The translations under genes were made by a program, and so were the position numbers. The notes under the pieces were generated by a model. It ran no database searches. It was not told the origin of the DNA and saw only the letters and a program-made list of their open reading frames with translations. DNA of 64,000 nt, from NCBI GenBank assembly GCA_001567505.1, contig LLEU01000027.1:62001-126000 (forward strand), given 5' to 3'. Within the stretch, counting starts at the first letter, position 1, and the number at the start of each line of letters is the position of its first letter. Origin of the DNA: Acidobacteria bacterium OLB17. Lineage in GTDB: Bacteria; Acidobacteriota; Blastocatellia; Pyrinomonadales; Pyrinomonadaceae. Of this stretch, positions 27,695-38,337 are shown in pieces.

Positions 27695-27723
27695 TTTATA
27701 GCCTTACAGGGCCTGATTTGCAA
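27695..27723 (-). promoter_or_regulatory. Sigma-70 promoter of the SurA-like gene
   Basis: On the minus strand TTGCAA (27718-27723) and TATAAA (27695-27700) are 17 bases apart. The -10 lies 41 bases before the start codon at 27653. Confidence 0.7.
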
Positions 27724-27873
27724 ACTGCAGTATTTGATGCCGTTTAGCGGCATTTGGTTTTACGATAATCGACCGAATCTCGGCTGCATCAAAATTTCGG
27801 CAAAATTCACGCATTTTGCAGAAAATCGACTGCGTTTTCGGCGGCATTCGGTCGCCACGCCGATCGGCACCGG

Positions 27874-30800
27874 CTAGGCCGCAAGAGCGTTCAGGGTTCG
27901 GATCGCCGTCGATAATGCCGTTTCGTCGGGCCTCATTGGCGTTCGGAAGATGCCGTTAGGCGAAAAGCTCGTGCCCTCGGCCTCGTCCAGCTCTTTGAGC
28001 AGCTTCTCAGGGTCGATGCGGCTTGCTTCTGTGAACTTGATCGCGATGGAGCCTGCGGCCTTATCTATCGAGAGTACGCGTATGCGTTCGGCAAGCTGGC
28101 GGAGACGGCCGTATTCGAGAAGGTTCTCGACCTGCTCCGGCAATCGTCCGTAGCGGTCCTCGATCTCGCCGCGTATCGCATCAACGGCCTCGGGCGTCTC
28201 CGCATTTGCGATCCGCTTGTAGGTCCGCAGCCGCTGCGAGGCCTCCTGAATGTAGGCCTTCGGGATCGAAACATCGACGCCGAGGTTGATCGAGACGCCG
28301 ACCTCGTCGGCGACCTCTTCGCCCTTGAGTTCGGCAATGGTGCGCTCGAGCATCTTCGTGTAGAGGTCGAAGCCGAGTGCGTCGAGATGGCCTGATTGCT
28401 GGCCGCCGAGAATGTTCCCGGCGCCGCGAAGCTCAAGGTCGAGCGCCGCAAGGCGAAAGCCGGCTCCGAGATCGGAGAATTCGCGGATCGCCGACAAACG
28501 ACGGCGTGCGATCGGCGTCAATTCGAGCTCGCTCGGGATCAAGAGATAGGCATAAGCACGGCGGTTCGACCGGCCGACGCGCCCGCGAAGCTGATAGAGC
28601 TGCGACAGGCCGTAGTTATCCGCACGGTTGATGATGATCGTGTTCGCTCGCGGAATGTCGATGCCGTTCTCGATGATCGTCGTCGCAACAAGCACGTCGT
28701 ACTTGTAGTCGATGAAGTCGAGCATTACGTTCTCCATCTCGGACTCGTTCATCTGGCCGTGGCCGATGGCGATGCGTGCTTCGGGCACGATCTTTCCGAT
28801 CAGGGCAGCGATGGATTCGATCGACTCGACGCGGTTGTGTATGAAAAAGACCTGGCCGCTGCGCGAAAGTTCAAGCTCGATCGCCGAACGGATCACGCTT
28901 TCCGAGAATTGGACGACCTGCGTGTTGATCGCGAGCCGGTCGCGCGGAGGCGTTTCGATCACGGACATATCACGCATACCGAGAAGCGACATATTCAGCG
29001 TTCGTGGGATGGGCGTCGCCGAGAGCGTAAGCACATCGATCTTCTTCTTAAGCTGCTTGAGCTTTTCCTTGTGGCCGACGCCGAAACGCTGTTCTTCGTC
29101 GATGACGACAAGGCCGAGTTTTGGGAGTTTGACGTCCGCGGACAGGATCCGATGCGTGCCGATCAGGACGTCGATCTCGCCGCCTGCGGCAAGTTCGACC
29201 GCCCGTTTCTGCTCTTTCGCGGTGCGAAAACGAGAGAGCAGCTCGACCTTGATCGGGAACGCGGCGAACCGCTTCTTGAACGTCTCAAAATGCTGATACG
29301 CGAGTACGGTCGTCGGCGATAGTATCGCCGCCTGTTTGCCGTCCATCACGGCTTTGAAGACGGCCCGCATCGCGACCTCGGTCTTGCCGTAGCCGACGTC
29401 ACCGATTATCAAGCGATCCATCGGCGACGGCGTTTCCATATCGCCTTTGACGTCCTCGATAGCAGCGGCTTGGTCGGCCGTAAGATCGTATGGGAAGGCA
29501 TCCTCGAATTCGTGCTGCCAGGGCATATCGGGCGGGAACGCGTGGCCTGTGACGAGTTTGCGTTCGGCGTAGAGCTTCAGAAGCTCGTCGGCCATGTCTC
29601 GCATCGCACGCTTGGCCTTGGCTTTGGTCTTCTGCCAGCCAATGCCGCCGAGACGGTCAAGCGTCGGCGCCGTCGCTTCGCCGGACGAATATCGCGAGAT
29701 CAGGTCGGCACGCTCGACGGGGACGAAGAGCTTCGCCTCATCCGCGTAAACAAGCAGCATGAATTCGCGTTCGCTGCCCTGCGTCGTGATCGTTTCAAGG
29801 CCGGAAAAACGGCCGATGCCGTGATCGACGTGAACCACGAAGTCGCCGGGCTTTAGGTCGCGAAAGTCCGAGATGAAGGCGCCGAGGCGACTCTTTCGCC
29901 GCTTTGTCTCGGCGGGTTCGGCCGCAACGGTTTCGCCGAAGATGTCGGTCTCGGAAAGGAAAGAGACGCCTTGCTCAGGAATCGAAAAGCCGGAAGCGAG
30001 ATGCCCAACGTGAAAGTCCGTGGGCGAAGTGTTCACGCCGTATTGTCCGAGCACTTCGGCAAGCCGCTCTGCCATGCCAATGGTTTCAAGCACGAAACGC
30101 GGCGAAGAACTCTCTTTCTTGAGGTCGGCGGCGAGGGCCGCGATGTCGCCGCGGTATTTGCGGGCGACCTTTGAACGAAGCTCGACCTCGCGCGGCACTT
30201 CGTCGGAGACGAAGAGGAAAGAAATGCCGGAATTCGCTTCGATCGCGCCGTCGATCTCGAATTCTGAATCGACCGCCGCATCGGTTCGCCCGAGCGAACG
30301 AAGTTCAAAACGGGAAATTTCCGACATCGCGTCCCTCAGTTCATCGCCGGACAGGAACAGATGCTTTGGGTCGAGGGCAATATCACCATCGGAATCGACC
30401 GCTTCGAATCGTGCGGCCAGATTTTGATGCAGGCTGCGAACCGTCGTTTCGATGACCGACGGTTCGTCGAAGATGAGGATGCGTCCGTGCAAATGGTCCG
30501 ACGCGGTCGCCGAAAGCGGGCGAATAAGCGGCAGCAGATATTCCCAACCGGAAAAATCCTCGCCTTCTTTCGCGAAGGCGTTCCGGTCGGCGAGATTTCG
30601 CCCGTACTTCGGGTCACTCCAATGTGATTTGGCCACGTTCGCCCATTCGCTGAACGCCTTCTCAGACACTGAGAACTCCCGCATCGGGGGAACGACCACC
30701 TCCGCAATATGCTCGACCGAACGCTGCGTTTCCGGATCGAACGAGCGCAGGGATTCGACCTCGTCTCCGAAGAATTCGACCCGAACGGGATCTTCCGCTC

Positions 30801-31350
30801 CGGCAGGCCAAATATCAACGATGCCGCCGCGAAATGAATACTGTCCCTGGCTCGCGACCGGGTCCTCGAACAAATAGCCGGCCGCAATTAGCTTCCTGCG
30901 CACGTCGGCCGGTTCGAACCAATCGCCGGCCTTGATCGTAATACCTAGCTCAAGGATCTCGTCAGGCGTCGGCGTACGAAAAAGGAGCGAGCGTACCGGG
31001 AGGACAACTATATCTATCGCGTTGTTTGCAAGTCCGAAAAGGGTGAGTGCGCGCGTCTCTTTCGTGCCGGCGTGCGGCGACGTTCCGGAGTACGGATCGC
31101 CCTCGAATGCAGGCAGCTGTGCAACGGAAGGGGTCTCTTCCGAATTCATTGCGGCGAACGTCTCGATCTCCGCCGCATAGTTCTCGGCCTCAGCGTTCGA
31201 CGCGGTTATGAAGGCGACCTTGCGCTTTAACTCCCGAAATGCGCGCGCCGCAAAGTAAGCGCGTGCCGACGGCGACGTAAGCCCGCTGACAGGGATCACG
31301 AGTGAGCCGGAACGAGCTTCATCTAACGCGGCTTCAAGGGAGCTCTTCAT
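27874..31350 (-). CDS. mfd: Transcription-repair coupling factor Mfd
   Basis: The 1158-residue protein is intact. It has a UvrB-like N-terminal module (FEGDPYSGTSPHAGTKETRALTLF), the RNA-polymerase-interacting domain with GDFVVHVDHGIGRFSGLE near residue 500, and a RecG-like motor. Walker A is GDVGYGKTEVAMR near residue 650 and the helicase motif is DEEQRFGVGHKEKLK. The TRG region (RGRVGRSNRRAYAYLL) and a C-terminal TRCF domain complete it. Mfd removes stalled RNA polymerase and recruits UvrA. It stands alone between the SurA-like gene and the divergent lysS. Confidence 0.97.
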   Translation of the reverse strand: MKSSLEAALDEARSGSLVIPVSGLTSPSARAYFAARAFRELKRKVAFITASNAEAENYAAEIETFAAMNSEETPSVAQLPAFEGDPYSGTSPHAGTKETRALTLFGLANNAIDIVVLPVRSLLFRTPTPDEILELGITIKAGDWFEPADVRRKLIAAGYLFEDPVASQGQYSFRGGIVDIWPAGAEDPVRVEFFGDEVESLRSFDPETQRSVEHIAEVVVPPMREFSVSEKAFSEWANVAKSHWSDPKYGRNLADRNAFAKEGEDFSGWEYLLPLIRPLSATASDHLHGRILIFDEPSVIETTVRSLHQNLAARFEAVDSDGDIALDPKHLFLSGDELRDAMSEISRFELRSLGRTDAAVDSEFEIDGAIEANSGISFLFVSDEVPREVELRSKVARKYRGDIAALAADLKKESSSPRFVLETIGMAERLAEVLGQYGVNTSPTDFHVGHLASGFSIPEQGVSFLSETDIFGETVAAEPAETKRRKSRLGAFISDFRDLKPGDFVVHVDHGIGRFSGLETITTQGSEREFMLLVYADEAKLFVPVERADLISRYSSGEATAPTLDRLGGIGWQKTKAKAKRAMRDMADELLKLYAERKLVTGHAFPPDMPWQHEFEDAFPYDLTADQAAAIEDVKGDMETPSPMDRLIIGDVGYGKTEVAMRAVFKAVMDGKQAAILSPTTVLAYQHFETFKKRFAAFPIKVELLSRFRTAKEQKRAVELAAGGEIDVLIGTHRILSADVKLPKLGLVVIDEEQRFGVGHKEKLKQLKKKIDVLTLSATPIPRTLNMSLLGMRDMSVIETPPRDRLAINTQVVQFSESVIRSAIELELSRSGQVFFIHNRVESIESIAALIGKIVPEARIAIGHGQMNESEMENVMLDFIDYKYDVLVATTIIENGIDIPRANTIIINRADNYGLSQLYQLRGRVGRSNRRAYAYLLIPSELELTPIARRRLSAIREFSDLGAGFRLAALDLELRGAGNILGGQQSGHLDALGFDLYTKMLERTIAELKGEEVADEVGVSINLGVDVSIPKAYIQEASQRLRTYKRIANAETPEAVDAIRGEIEDRYGRLPEQVENLLEYGRLRQLAERIRVLSIDKAAGSIAIKFTEASRIDPEKLLKELDEAEGTSFSPNGIFRTPMRPDETALSTAIRTLNALAA

Positions 31351-31521
31351 AGTCTAAACACGCAGAAACGCCACCCCAAAGCCTTTTGAGGGGCCTTGTG
31401 CGGTAGCTGTGGTCTGTTTGTTACGCTCTCACATCGGCTGTCCGCAAATCAAGTTCGCCTAGTGCGCTAAGCGTGTGATGTGGAATATCCACGCAAACTC
31501 TGCTTAAATTGAAGTTTTGCG

Positions 31522-33132
31522 ATGACACTACCTTCATTTGACGAAATCCTGGTCCCGAACGACCAAACGCAGGCTCGCGAAGAGCATCTAGCGCGGTTCG
31601 CTGACCTTGTCGGGAACGCTTATCCGAGCAAGTTCGACCGCTCGGCGCTTTCGGGCAGGGAAGACACAATATCGAATCTAAAGGCCCACGGGCCGGTCGC
31701 TGCGGCATCGGACGTAATGGCGCAAGTTCGCGCGACCCTTGAACCCGGAACGCGGCCGCCTGCGGAGGTCAAGGACAAACTTAACGAAACGCTAAAGGAG
31801 CTTGGTACGGTACGGATCGCGGGCCGGATCGCAACGCCAATTCGCGGCAACTTCGTTCATCTGACCGACGGACGCGAGAAGCTGCAGATCTACGCAAAGA
31901 AAGGACAGTTCACGCTCGCCCGGAATGACGGCGAAGCGGACCGTGATTCTGACCAAGCTTGGGAAGCGTGGCAGATCCTCGATCACGGAGATCTCATCGG
32001 CGTAGAAGGCTATCTTTTCGTGACGAATACGGGCGAAGTCAGTGTCCACGTCGAGCGTCTGTACTTCCTCGCGAAGGCTCTCTCGCCGATGCCCGACAAG
32101 ATGCACGGGATCGAGGATGCTGAGATAAAGCAGCGGCAGCGATACCTCGACCTGATCGCATCGAGCTTGAAGGTCGCAGGCGACGACGAAGGGCTTTCGA
32201 CACGCGAGACTTTCGAGGTGCGGGCAAAGACGATCTCGTCCCTGCGTCGATTCCTTGAGGACAACGGCTATATCGAGGTCGAAACGCCGATGCTCACGCC
32301 GAAGGCCACGGGTGCGGCCGCAAAGCCCTTTAAGACGCACCACAACGCACTCGACATCGACCTTTACGCTCGCATCGCACCCGAACTCTACCTCAAGCGG
32401 CTACTCGTTGGCGGCTTCGAAAAGGTGTACGAACTCAACCGCAATTTCCGCAACGAAGGCATCTCGTACAAGCACAATCCCGAATTCACGATGCTCGAAT
32501 TCTATTGTGCCTATATGGACGTAAACGGGATGATGGACTTTTGCGAACGGATGATCCAAGAGAGCGTACGACGTGCGACGGGTGGATTGACCGTTAACTA
32601 CGAACGGCATACGATCGATTTCTCCGCATTCCGGCGTCTCACTATGAAAGAGGCAATTGCAGAGACAGGACGATCCGAACCAATGTCCGATGATGGCCTT
32701 GTTGCCTGTTTTGAGGAGTTTGTGGAGCCGAACCTCATTCAGCCGACGTTCATCACGGACTTCCCAAAATCCATCTCGCCGCTCTCGAAGGCTTCGCCCG
32801 AGAACCCGCAGGTGGCGGAGCGTTTCGAACTCTACATCAATGGAATGGAAGTCGCAAACGGCTTTAGCGAGCTGAACGACCCGCGTGAGCAATACGAACG
32901 CTTTGTCGATCAGGCAGAGGCTCGCGAACGCGGAGATGACGAGGCGATGGTGCTTGATGAGGACTACGTTCGCGCGCTGTCTTACGGAATGCCGCCGGCG
33001 GCGGGAATTGGTATCGGCATCGACCGACTGGTGATGCTGCTGACGAATAAGCACTCGATCCGGGACGTGATCTTGTTCCCGCATATGCGGCCCGAACGAC
33101 GAGTGGAACAGGCCGAACAAGAGAACGAATGA
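31522..33132 (+). CDS. lysS: Class II lysyl-tRNA synthetase
   Basis: This 536-residue protein has the OB-fold anticodon domain ([28 protein letters not shown]). Motif 2 is [19 protein letters not shown] and motif 3 is [22 protein letters not shown]. It attaches lysine to tRNA-Lys. It is longer than the common size of about 500 residues because of extra segments around residues 50-90 ([20 protein letters not shown]) and 133-147 ([16 protein letters not shown]). The next ORF overlaps its stop by four bases. Confidence 0.96.
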   Translation: MTLPSFDEILVPNDQTQAREEHLARFADLVGNAYPSKFDRSALSGREDTISNLKAHGPVAAASDVMAQVRATLEPGTRPPAEVKDKLNETLKELGTVRIAGRIATPIRGNFVHLTDGREKLQIYAKKGQFTLARNDGEADRDSDQAWEAWQILDHGDLIGVEGYLFVTNTGEVSVHVERLYFLAKALSPMPDKMHGIEDAEIKQRQRYLDLIASSLKVAGDDEGLSTRETFEVRAKTISSLRRFLEDNGYIEVETPMLTPKATGAAAKPFKTHHNALDIDLYARIAPELYLKRLLVGGFEKVYELNRNFRNEGISYKHNPEFTMLEFYCAYMDVNGMMDFCERMIQESVRRATGGLTVNYERHTIDFSAFRRLTMKEAIAETGRSEPMSDDGLVACFEEFVEPNLIQPTFITDFPKSISPLSKASPENPQVAERFELYINGMEVANGFSELNDPREQYERFVDQAEARERGDDEAMVLDEDYVRALSYGMPPAAGIGIGIDRLVMLLTNKHSIRDVILFPHMRPERRVEQAEQENE

Positions 33133-33383
33133 GCAGTCAAGACGATCTTACGCCGGAAGAAGGCCGGCTTGCCTACACCATTATTTCCTCGCTGCTCGAA
33201 GGCCACGAGAAGCTCAGCGACCTGCTCGTCCTGATGGCGCATTCGATGGACGAGGACACACTTCAGGCGTTGACCGGCACGCCGCAGTGGGAAGCGTATC
33301 TCGGATCGAAGCGCGACCTCGAGCAAACAAGGTCGCAGGTCGATGACCTGATCGAGAAGCTTAAATTGCGTGAAAATGCTTGA
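33129..33383 (+). CDS. Small helical protein of unknown function
   Basis: The 84-residue acidic protein begins inside the lysS stop (ATGA overlap) and ends inside the next gene, so it is sandwiched in a tight operon. It is predicted helical, with a Leu-rich centre ([21 protein letters not shown]) and a coiled-coil-like tail ([18 protein letters not shown]). No family recognised. The tight overlaps on both sides favour a real, translationally coupled gene. Confidence 0.65.
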   Translation: MSSQDDLTPEEGRLAYTIISSLLEGHEKLSDLLVLMAHSMDEDTLQALTGTPQWEAYLGSKRDLEQTRSQVDDLIEKLKLRENA

Positions 33384-34413
33384 CCTTCTGATCATCGGTG
33401 CCGGGCCCGCAGGGATCGCGGCGGCGTACGAGGCAAAATGTGCAGGCCTCGACTATCTTGTTCTTGAAAAAGGACTTATCGGGAATACGATCTACAATTA
33501 CCCTGTCGGATTGACCGTCTTTTCCACCACGAACGAGCTCGAATTCACGGAAGGCGATCTTAAACCGGCCCGTGAAAAGCCGACCCGCGAAGAATTACTC
33601 TCCTATTACGTCCGATTCGTTCTTGATAACGATCTGAACGTCCGAACCGAAGAAGCTGTGCTCACGGTCGATGAGATAGAGCCGCACGTCTTCGCCGTTA
33701 AGACCGACAAGGCCGAATACAAAGCGAAGAATGTGCTGTTTGCGATCGGAGCGATGGACCATCCGCGAAAGCTCAACGTTCCCGGCGAAGATCTGCCGCA
33801 CGTCTTCGATCATTTTCGTGAGACTTATCCGTGGGTGCGAAAGAAGGCGCTTGTCATCGGCGGCGGGAACTCTGCGGGCGAGGCCGCCCTCTTCCTTGCG
33901 GAAGAAGGTGCCGAGGCGACACTCGCGATCTTTCGTGAGGATTGGACGAATACCGACCCAAAACAAGGCTGCATAAAGTATTGGGTAAAGCAGCCGCTCG
34001 AGAACGCTCTTGGCGAACACTGCCTGCGGCTTTTCTTTCTTGGCCGCGTTGTAGAATTTCGCACGGGCGAGACCGTTCTGGAGAATGACGCAGGCGAAAG
34101 GGCCGTGATCCCGACCGATGTCGTTTTCGTCTTGATCGGTTCTGATGCCGACCTTACTCTCCTAAAGAACCTTGGCGTTGCGACCGAAAATGGCAAGTAC
34201 GGCGATGTGCCTGTCTATTCCGAGGAGACATTCGAGACGAATGTTCCGGGCGTCTTCGCAGCCGGGCATTTTACGAATCAACGCCACATCAAGGGCGCGA
34301 TCGACGCCGCAAAGGCCCTTGTTCCGAGGCTTGCCGAACGCCTCCGTTCAAATGAAGAGCCGGCCACGCCCGAGAAGGCATGGCCGGCTGCCGCCTGCGA
34401 ACAGGAAAGTTAG
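33376..34413 (+). CDS. ypdA: YpdA-family NAD(P)/FAD oxidoreductase (putative bacillithiol disulfide reductase)
   Basis: This protein of about 345 residues has a FAD-binding motif near its start ([16 protein letters not shown]). A second dinucleotide motif is [22 protein letters not shown], and [22 protein letters not shown] lies near the end. The lack of a CxxC redox pair, the [13 protein letters not shown] segment and the size match YpdA rather than thioredoxin reductase. Known YpdA recycles oxidised bacillithiol. A GTG at 33370 is an alternative start. It overlaps the small ORF before it and probably forms an operon with lysS. Confidence 0.85.
   Translation: MLDLLIIGAGPAGIAAAYEAKCAGLDYLVLEKGLIGNTIYNYPVGLTVFSTTNELEFTEGDLKPAREKPTREELLSYYVRFVLDNDLNVRTEEAVLTVDEIEPHVFAVKTDKAEYKAKNVLFAIGAMDHPRKLNVPGEDLPHVFDHFRETYPWVRKKALVIGGGNSAGEAALFLAEEGAEATLAIFREDWTNTDPKQGCIKYWVKQPLENALGEHCLRLFFLGRVVEFRTGETVLENDAGERAVIPTDVVFVLIGSDADLTLLKNLGVATENGKYGDVPVYSEETFETNVPGVFAAGHFTNQRHIKGAIDAAKALVPRLAERLRSNEEPATPEKAWPAAACEQES
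34358..34389. terminator. Hairpin between convergent ypdA and rpoD
   Basis: AGCCGGCCA and TGGCCGGCT make a perfect nine-base stem with a 14-base loop. It lies inside the last codons of ypdA and 21 bases past the rpoD stop. No long T-run follows on either strand. Confidence 0.45.
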
Positions 34414-36140
34414 CTCTGCTTGCCTTCGAGGAACGCCTTCAGGCGCCGCGAACGCGAAGGATGACGCAGTTTCCTCAAGGCCTTTGCTTCGATCTGGCGG
34501 ATACGTTCGCGGGTGACCGCAAAATGCTGTCCGACCTCTTCAAGCGTGTGTTCCGAGCCGGTGTTCCCGAGTCCGAAACGCATCTTGATGACCTTTTCCT
34601 CACGCGGCGTTAGCGTCGCGAGAACTTCGTCCGTGATCTCGCGCAGGTTCGAGAATGTTACCGATTCCGCAGGATTAAGGATCGAACGGTCCTCGATGAA
34701 ATCGCCGAGGTGAGAATCTTCCTCTTCGCCGATCGGCGTTTCCAGTGAGATCGGTTCCTGTGCGATCTTCAAGACCTTTCGGACCTTCGAAACGGGAATA
34801 TCCATCCGCTTTGCGATCTCCTCGCTCGTAGGTTCGCGGCCGAGTTCCTGCACGAGGAGCCGCGAGGTGCGGATGAGCTTATTGATCGTCTCGATCATAT
34901 GGACGGGAATGCGGATAGTGCGGGCCTGGTCGGCGATCGCACGCGTGATCGCCTGTCGGATCCACCACGTCGCATATGTTGAGAATTTATAGCCGCGTCG
35001 CCACTCGAACTTGTCCACCGCCTTCATCAGCCCGATGTTGCCTTCCTGAATGAGATCCAGGAACTGCAGGCCGCGGTTCGTATACTTTTTCGCGATCGAG
35101 ACGACGAGGCGAAGGTTTGCCTCGACCAGCTCTCGTTTCGCTTTGTTCGTCTCGAATTCGCCGACACTGATCGTGTGATACGAGCGTTTGATCTCGACGA
35201 TCGGCAGATGATACTTATCCTCGATCGCTGCCAGTACCGACTTTGCCGCATCGATCTGAGCCTTCAGCTCCTTCTTCGTCTTCGGGACAGGCTTTTTGGC
35301 GATCTTTTCTTCGCAGCGTTTGATGATGCGTTCAGCCGAGCGAATGTCGTCGACAACGTTACGGATCGAACCGATCAATTTCTGAAGCGCACGCTCGGTG
35401 AGATTCAGATTCTTGATCTCGTTCGCGATCTCAAGCCGCTGCCGTGCGGTCTTTCGCTTTAGGGTCAGGAGCCGTTTGCCGCCTTTCTTTCCAGCCTGTT
35501 TGTCCTGCTCTTTTATGAGCGAGATCCAGGTCTTCAAGGCGACCTTGAAATGCTCGCGGATATTTTCCAAACCCTCGAGCGTCCAACGCATATACTCTTC
35601 GGCCTTGTCCTCTTCGACGGAGATCTCGGCCTGTTCGGAAAAGACGACGGTCTCGCGAATACTCGCTTTTCCGGTCATCAGTTCTTCGGAGATAGCAAGC
35701 AGCCTTTCAACCGCGATCGGCGAACGCGAGATCGCCTTATGCGTCTTGATCTGGCCGCGCTCGATGCGCTGGGCGATCGAGACCTCGCCTTCACGATTCA
35801 AAAGCGGCACGACACCCATCTCGCGGAGATAGAGCCGCACCGGGTCGTTAGATTTATCGAGGACACCGGCCGAGAGATCAAGGTCGGAATCATCTTCTTC
35901 GTCCTCATCGGTGTCATCGAGGGCGAGGTCACCGGCGCGTTCGAGGAGCTTGGCGTCGGTTTCAGCGACGGAGATGTTCGCTCCTTCGAGGCGTTCGAGC
36001 ACGTCTTCGAGCTCGTCCTCGGACATCATATTCTGCGGGATCTCGCGTTGGAGCTCGTCTAGGCTGAGGAATTTCTTTCGCTTGCCGAGGGCGAGCAGGC
36101 GATCCATCAGATCTTCTTTTTCGTCGTAATCAACTGACAT
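34410..36140 (-). CDS. rpoD: Primary RNA polymerase sigma factor RpoD/SigA
   Basis: This 576-residue protein has region 1.1 ([19 protein letters not shown]), an acidic linker (about residues 75-90), and region 1.2 ([22 protein letters not shown]). A long non-conserved insert rich in Lys/Arg follows. Region 2 is [33 protein letters not shown] and [14 protein letters not shown]. Region 4 is [30 protein letters not shown]. It is the housekeeping sigma factor. dnaG lies 132 bases upstream on the same strand, which is the core of the macromolecular synthesis operon; rpsU is not next to them. Confidence 0.97.
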   Translation of the reverse strand: MSVDYDEKEDLMDRLLALGKRKKFLSLDELQREIPQNMMSEDELEDVLERLEGANISVAETDAKLLERAGDLALDDTDEDEEDDSDLDLSAGVLDKSNDPVRLYLREMGVVPLLNREGEVSIAQRIERGQIKTHKAISRSPIAVERLLAISEELMTGKASIRETVVFSEQAEISVEEDKAEEYMRWTLEGLENIREHFKVALKTWISLIKEQDKQAGKKGGKRLLTLKRKTARQRLEIANEIKNLNLTERALQKLIGSIRNVVDDIRSAERIIKRCEEKIAKKPVPKTKKELKAQIDAAKSVLAAIEDKYHLPIVEIKRSYHTISVGEFETNKAKRELVEANLRLVVSIAKKYTNRGLQFLDLIQEGNIGLMKAVDKFEWRRGYKFSTYATWWIRQAITRAIADQARTIRIPVHMIETINKLIRTSRLLVQELGREPTSEEIAKRMDIPVSKVRKVLKIAQEPISLETPIGEEEDSHLGDFIEDRSILNPAESVTFSNLREITDEVLATLTPREEKVIKMRFGLGNTGSEHTLEEVGQHFAVTRERIRQIEAKALRKLRHPSRSRRLKAFLEGKQS

Positions 36141-36272
36141 AATCGGAGTAAAGAATGTTCGATTGTGGTAAAGGTTAAATCGTTGTTCTAAAAATACTTA
36201 ATAACGCTCGGTTAAGGCCTAAAGTTTCAGTCGGGCGGCCAAAACGGGCAAATTGCAAAGTATAACACAATC

Positions 36273-38127
36273 CTAAGCGTTTTTTGAGTCCAAACTACGC
36301 CAGATCTTTTCGAGTTCCATTTGTGCTTGAATCAGTTCGGCAAGTGCGGCCGAGTCGCCATCCTGTTCGGCAAGTGCCGCGTCGCGACCTAGCTCGTCGA
36401 TCCGGTTTCGGATAGCAAGCCTTCTAAGGGCGATAACGCAATTCTCGGCCTTTTCGAGGGCCTCATCCATTGCCTCGTCCTGCTCGCGAAATCTGGGCGT
36501 GATGAGGATCTCGCGTGCAAGCTCGAGCGTGGCCTCGTCGCCGTCGAGATGTTCAACGATGGATTCGACGGAGACATCCTTTTTCTCACGGGAAATGGCG
36601 ATGAACGCGGCATAGAGTTCCGCGGTCGCGAGGTTTTCGTAGTCGGTCACCTCGAGCCGCGGCAGGATCTCTGCCGCGAGTTCGCGATCGTGCACAAGGA
36701 TCTTCAGAAGATCCTTTTCGGCGACGGTCACTTTTGCTCGGGCCGAACGCGATATCGCACGCGCGGGGTCGATCGCGCGTGTATGCGGAGTCCTTGCCCC
36801 GGACGCGCCGTGCCAAAGCTCGCGCCGAAGTGCGGCATCATCTATCCCGAAGAAATCCATCGCCTGATCGAAGCTCTCACGCTGCTGTACGTGATTGCGT
36901 ATGGCGGCGATCACCGGCAGGAAATCCTCGACGGCCTCGGCCTTTTGCTTTGCGTTCGCGAGCTTTCGACCTTCGGCGGAGGCCGCAAGGGCGAACTGAA
37001 GGAATGGCGTCGCACGGCCCCGAAGCGCATTGTATTCGGCCTCGCCATTCTGCCGAATGAAATCGTCCGGGTCTTTGCCGTCGGGCAGTACGAGCACCTT
37101 GATGTCAAAATCGTGCGGCAGAAGGAGTTCGATCGCGCGCCTTGCGGCCTTCGTGCCGGCTTGATCGCCGTCGTAATTGATGACGACGCGTTTTTGTGAA
37201 TCGCGAAAGCAGTTTCGCCTGCGCGTCCGTGAACGCTGTTCCGAGACTTGCGACGACGTTCTCGACGCCGTTCTCCACAAGTGCGATCAGGTCCAGATAG
37301 CCTTCGACAAGGATCGCAAAGCCCTTGCGACGGATCGCGTCGCGTGCCTGAAAGAGGCCGTAGAGGTTGTCGCCCTTGACGTAGCCTGCGGTCTCGGGCG
37401 AATTCAGGTATTTCGGATCGTCATCGGGTTTGATCGCACGGGCGCCGAAGGCAACGGGCCTTCCGGTAACGTCAAGGACGGGGAACATCAAACGGTTTCG
37501 GAAACGATCGTAAGTCCGTTCTTTCTCTTCGTTCACGCTTACGAGGCCAGACCGTGCGATAAGCTTTTCGTCCGCGCCGAAATCGCGAAGCGCACCGAGC
37601 AGTGAATCCCAACTGTCGGGCGAATAGCCGAGCCGAAACTTATCGACCGTCGCATCCGAAAGCCCGCGCGCCGAGATATATGCACGCGCGGCCTTTGCGC
37701 CGGCCGAATCGGACGCAAGTTCATTTCGCCAAAGGTCGAGAGCGACGCCGTTCAATTCGATCACCTGATCGGCAAGGTGTTTCCTTTCCTCGCGGGCCTT
37801 TTTCGAACGCTCATAGCTTTCGTCATCGACGAGCTCGGGCAAGATGTAGCCGGACATTTCGGCGACACGTTTCACGGCTTCGGGGAAGTTCAGGCCCTCC
37901 ATCTCCATCAGGAAATTGAATGCCGTCCCGCCTTTCCCGCATCCGAAACACTTGTAAAAACCCTTTGCAGGATTCACCGAGAACGACGGCGTTTTTTCCT
38001 GATGAAAAGGGCAGCAGGCCATCCAATTCGTCCCTTTTTTCTTCAGGTCCTGAGCATACGGCTGTATTATCCGCACCAGATCGGCCCGGGTCTTGAGATC
38101 ATCAATAACATACTGCGGATACAACAT
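36273..38127 (-). CDS. dnaG: DNA primase DnaG (frameshifted)
   Basis: The reconstructed product has about 617 residues. The zinc-binding domain (CCPFHQEKTPSFSVNPAKGFYKCFGCGKGG) and most of the Toprim core (ILVEGYLDLIALVENGVENVVASLGTA) are in the first frame. From about 37190 the other frame continues RVVINYDGDQAGTKAARRAIEL to the helicase-binding C-terminus. The break is at five T (37191-37195). With four, the sequence reads SRFTKRVVINYDGD, the usual DnaG text. As primase is essential, a base-calling insertion is by far the best explanation. It synthesises primers for replication and precedes rpoD on the same strand. Confidence 0.95.
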
Positions 38128-38337
38128 TTAGCGATTATTATCGAAGGTGCGGCCTAAAGGTTGCCACAGCGTATGTCCCATGCATCCGGCGGGACGCATA
38201 AGTGTCTGTGTTACCAATAGATTGCGGACAGAATGTTCAAAACATATCGAGAAAATGTCTCGCCGGCCCGGAAATCGAAATTATCGATGCAAGGATAGCA
38301 CAATGGTGCATGAAATGAGGCAAATGTCCTCCGGCAA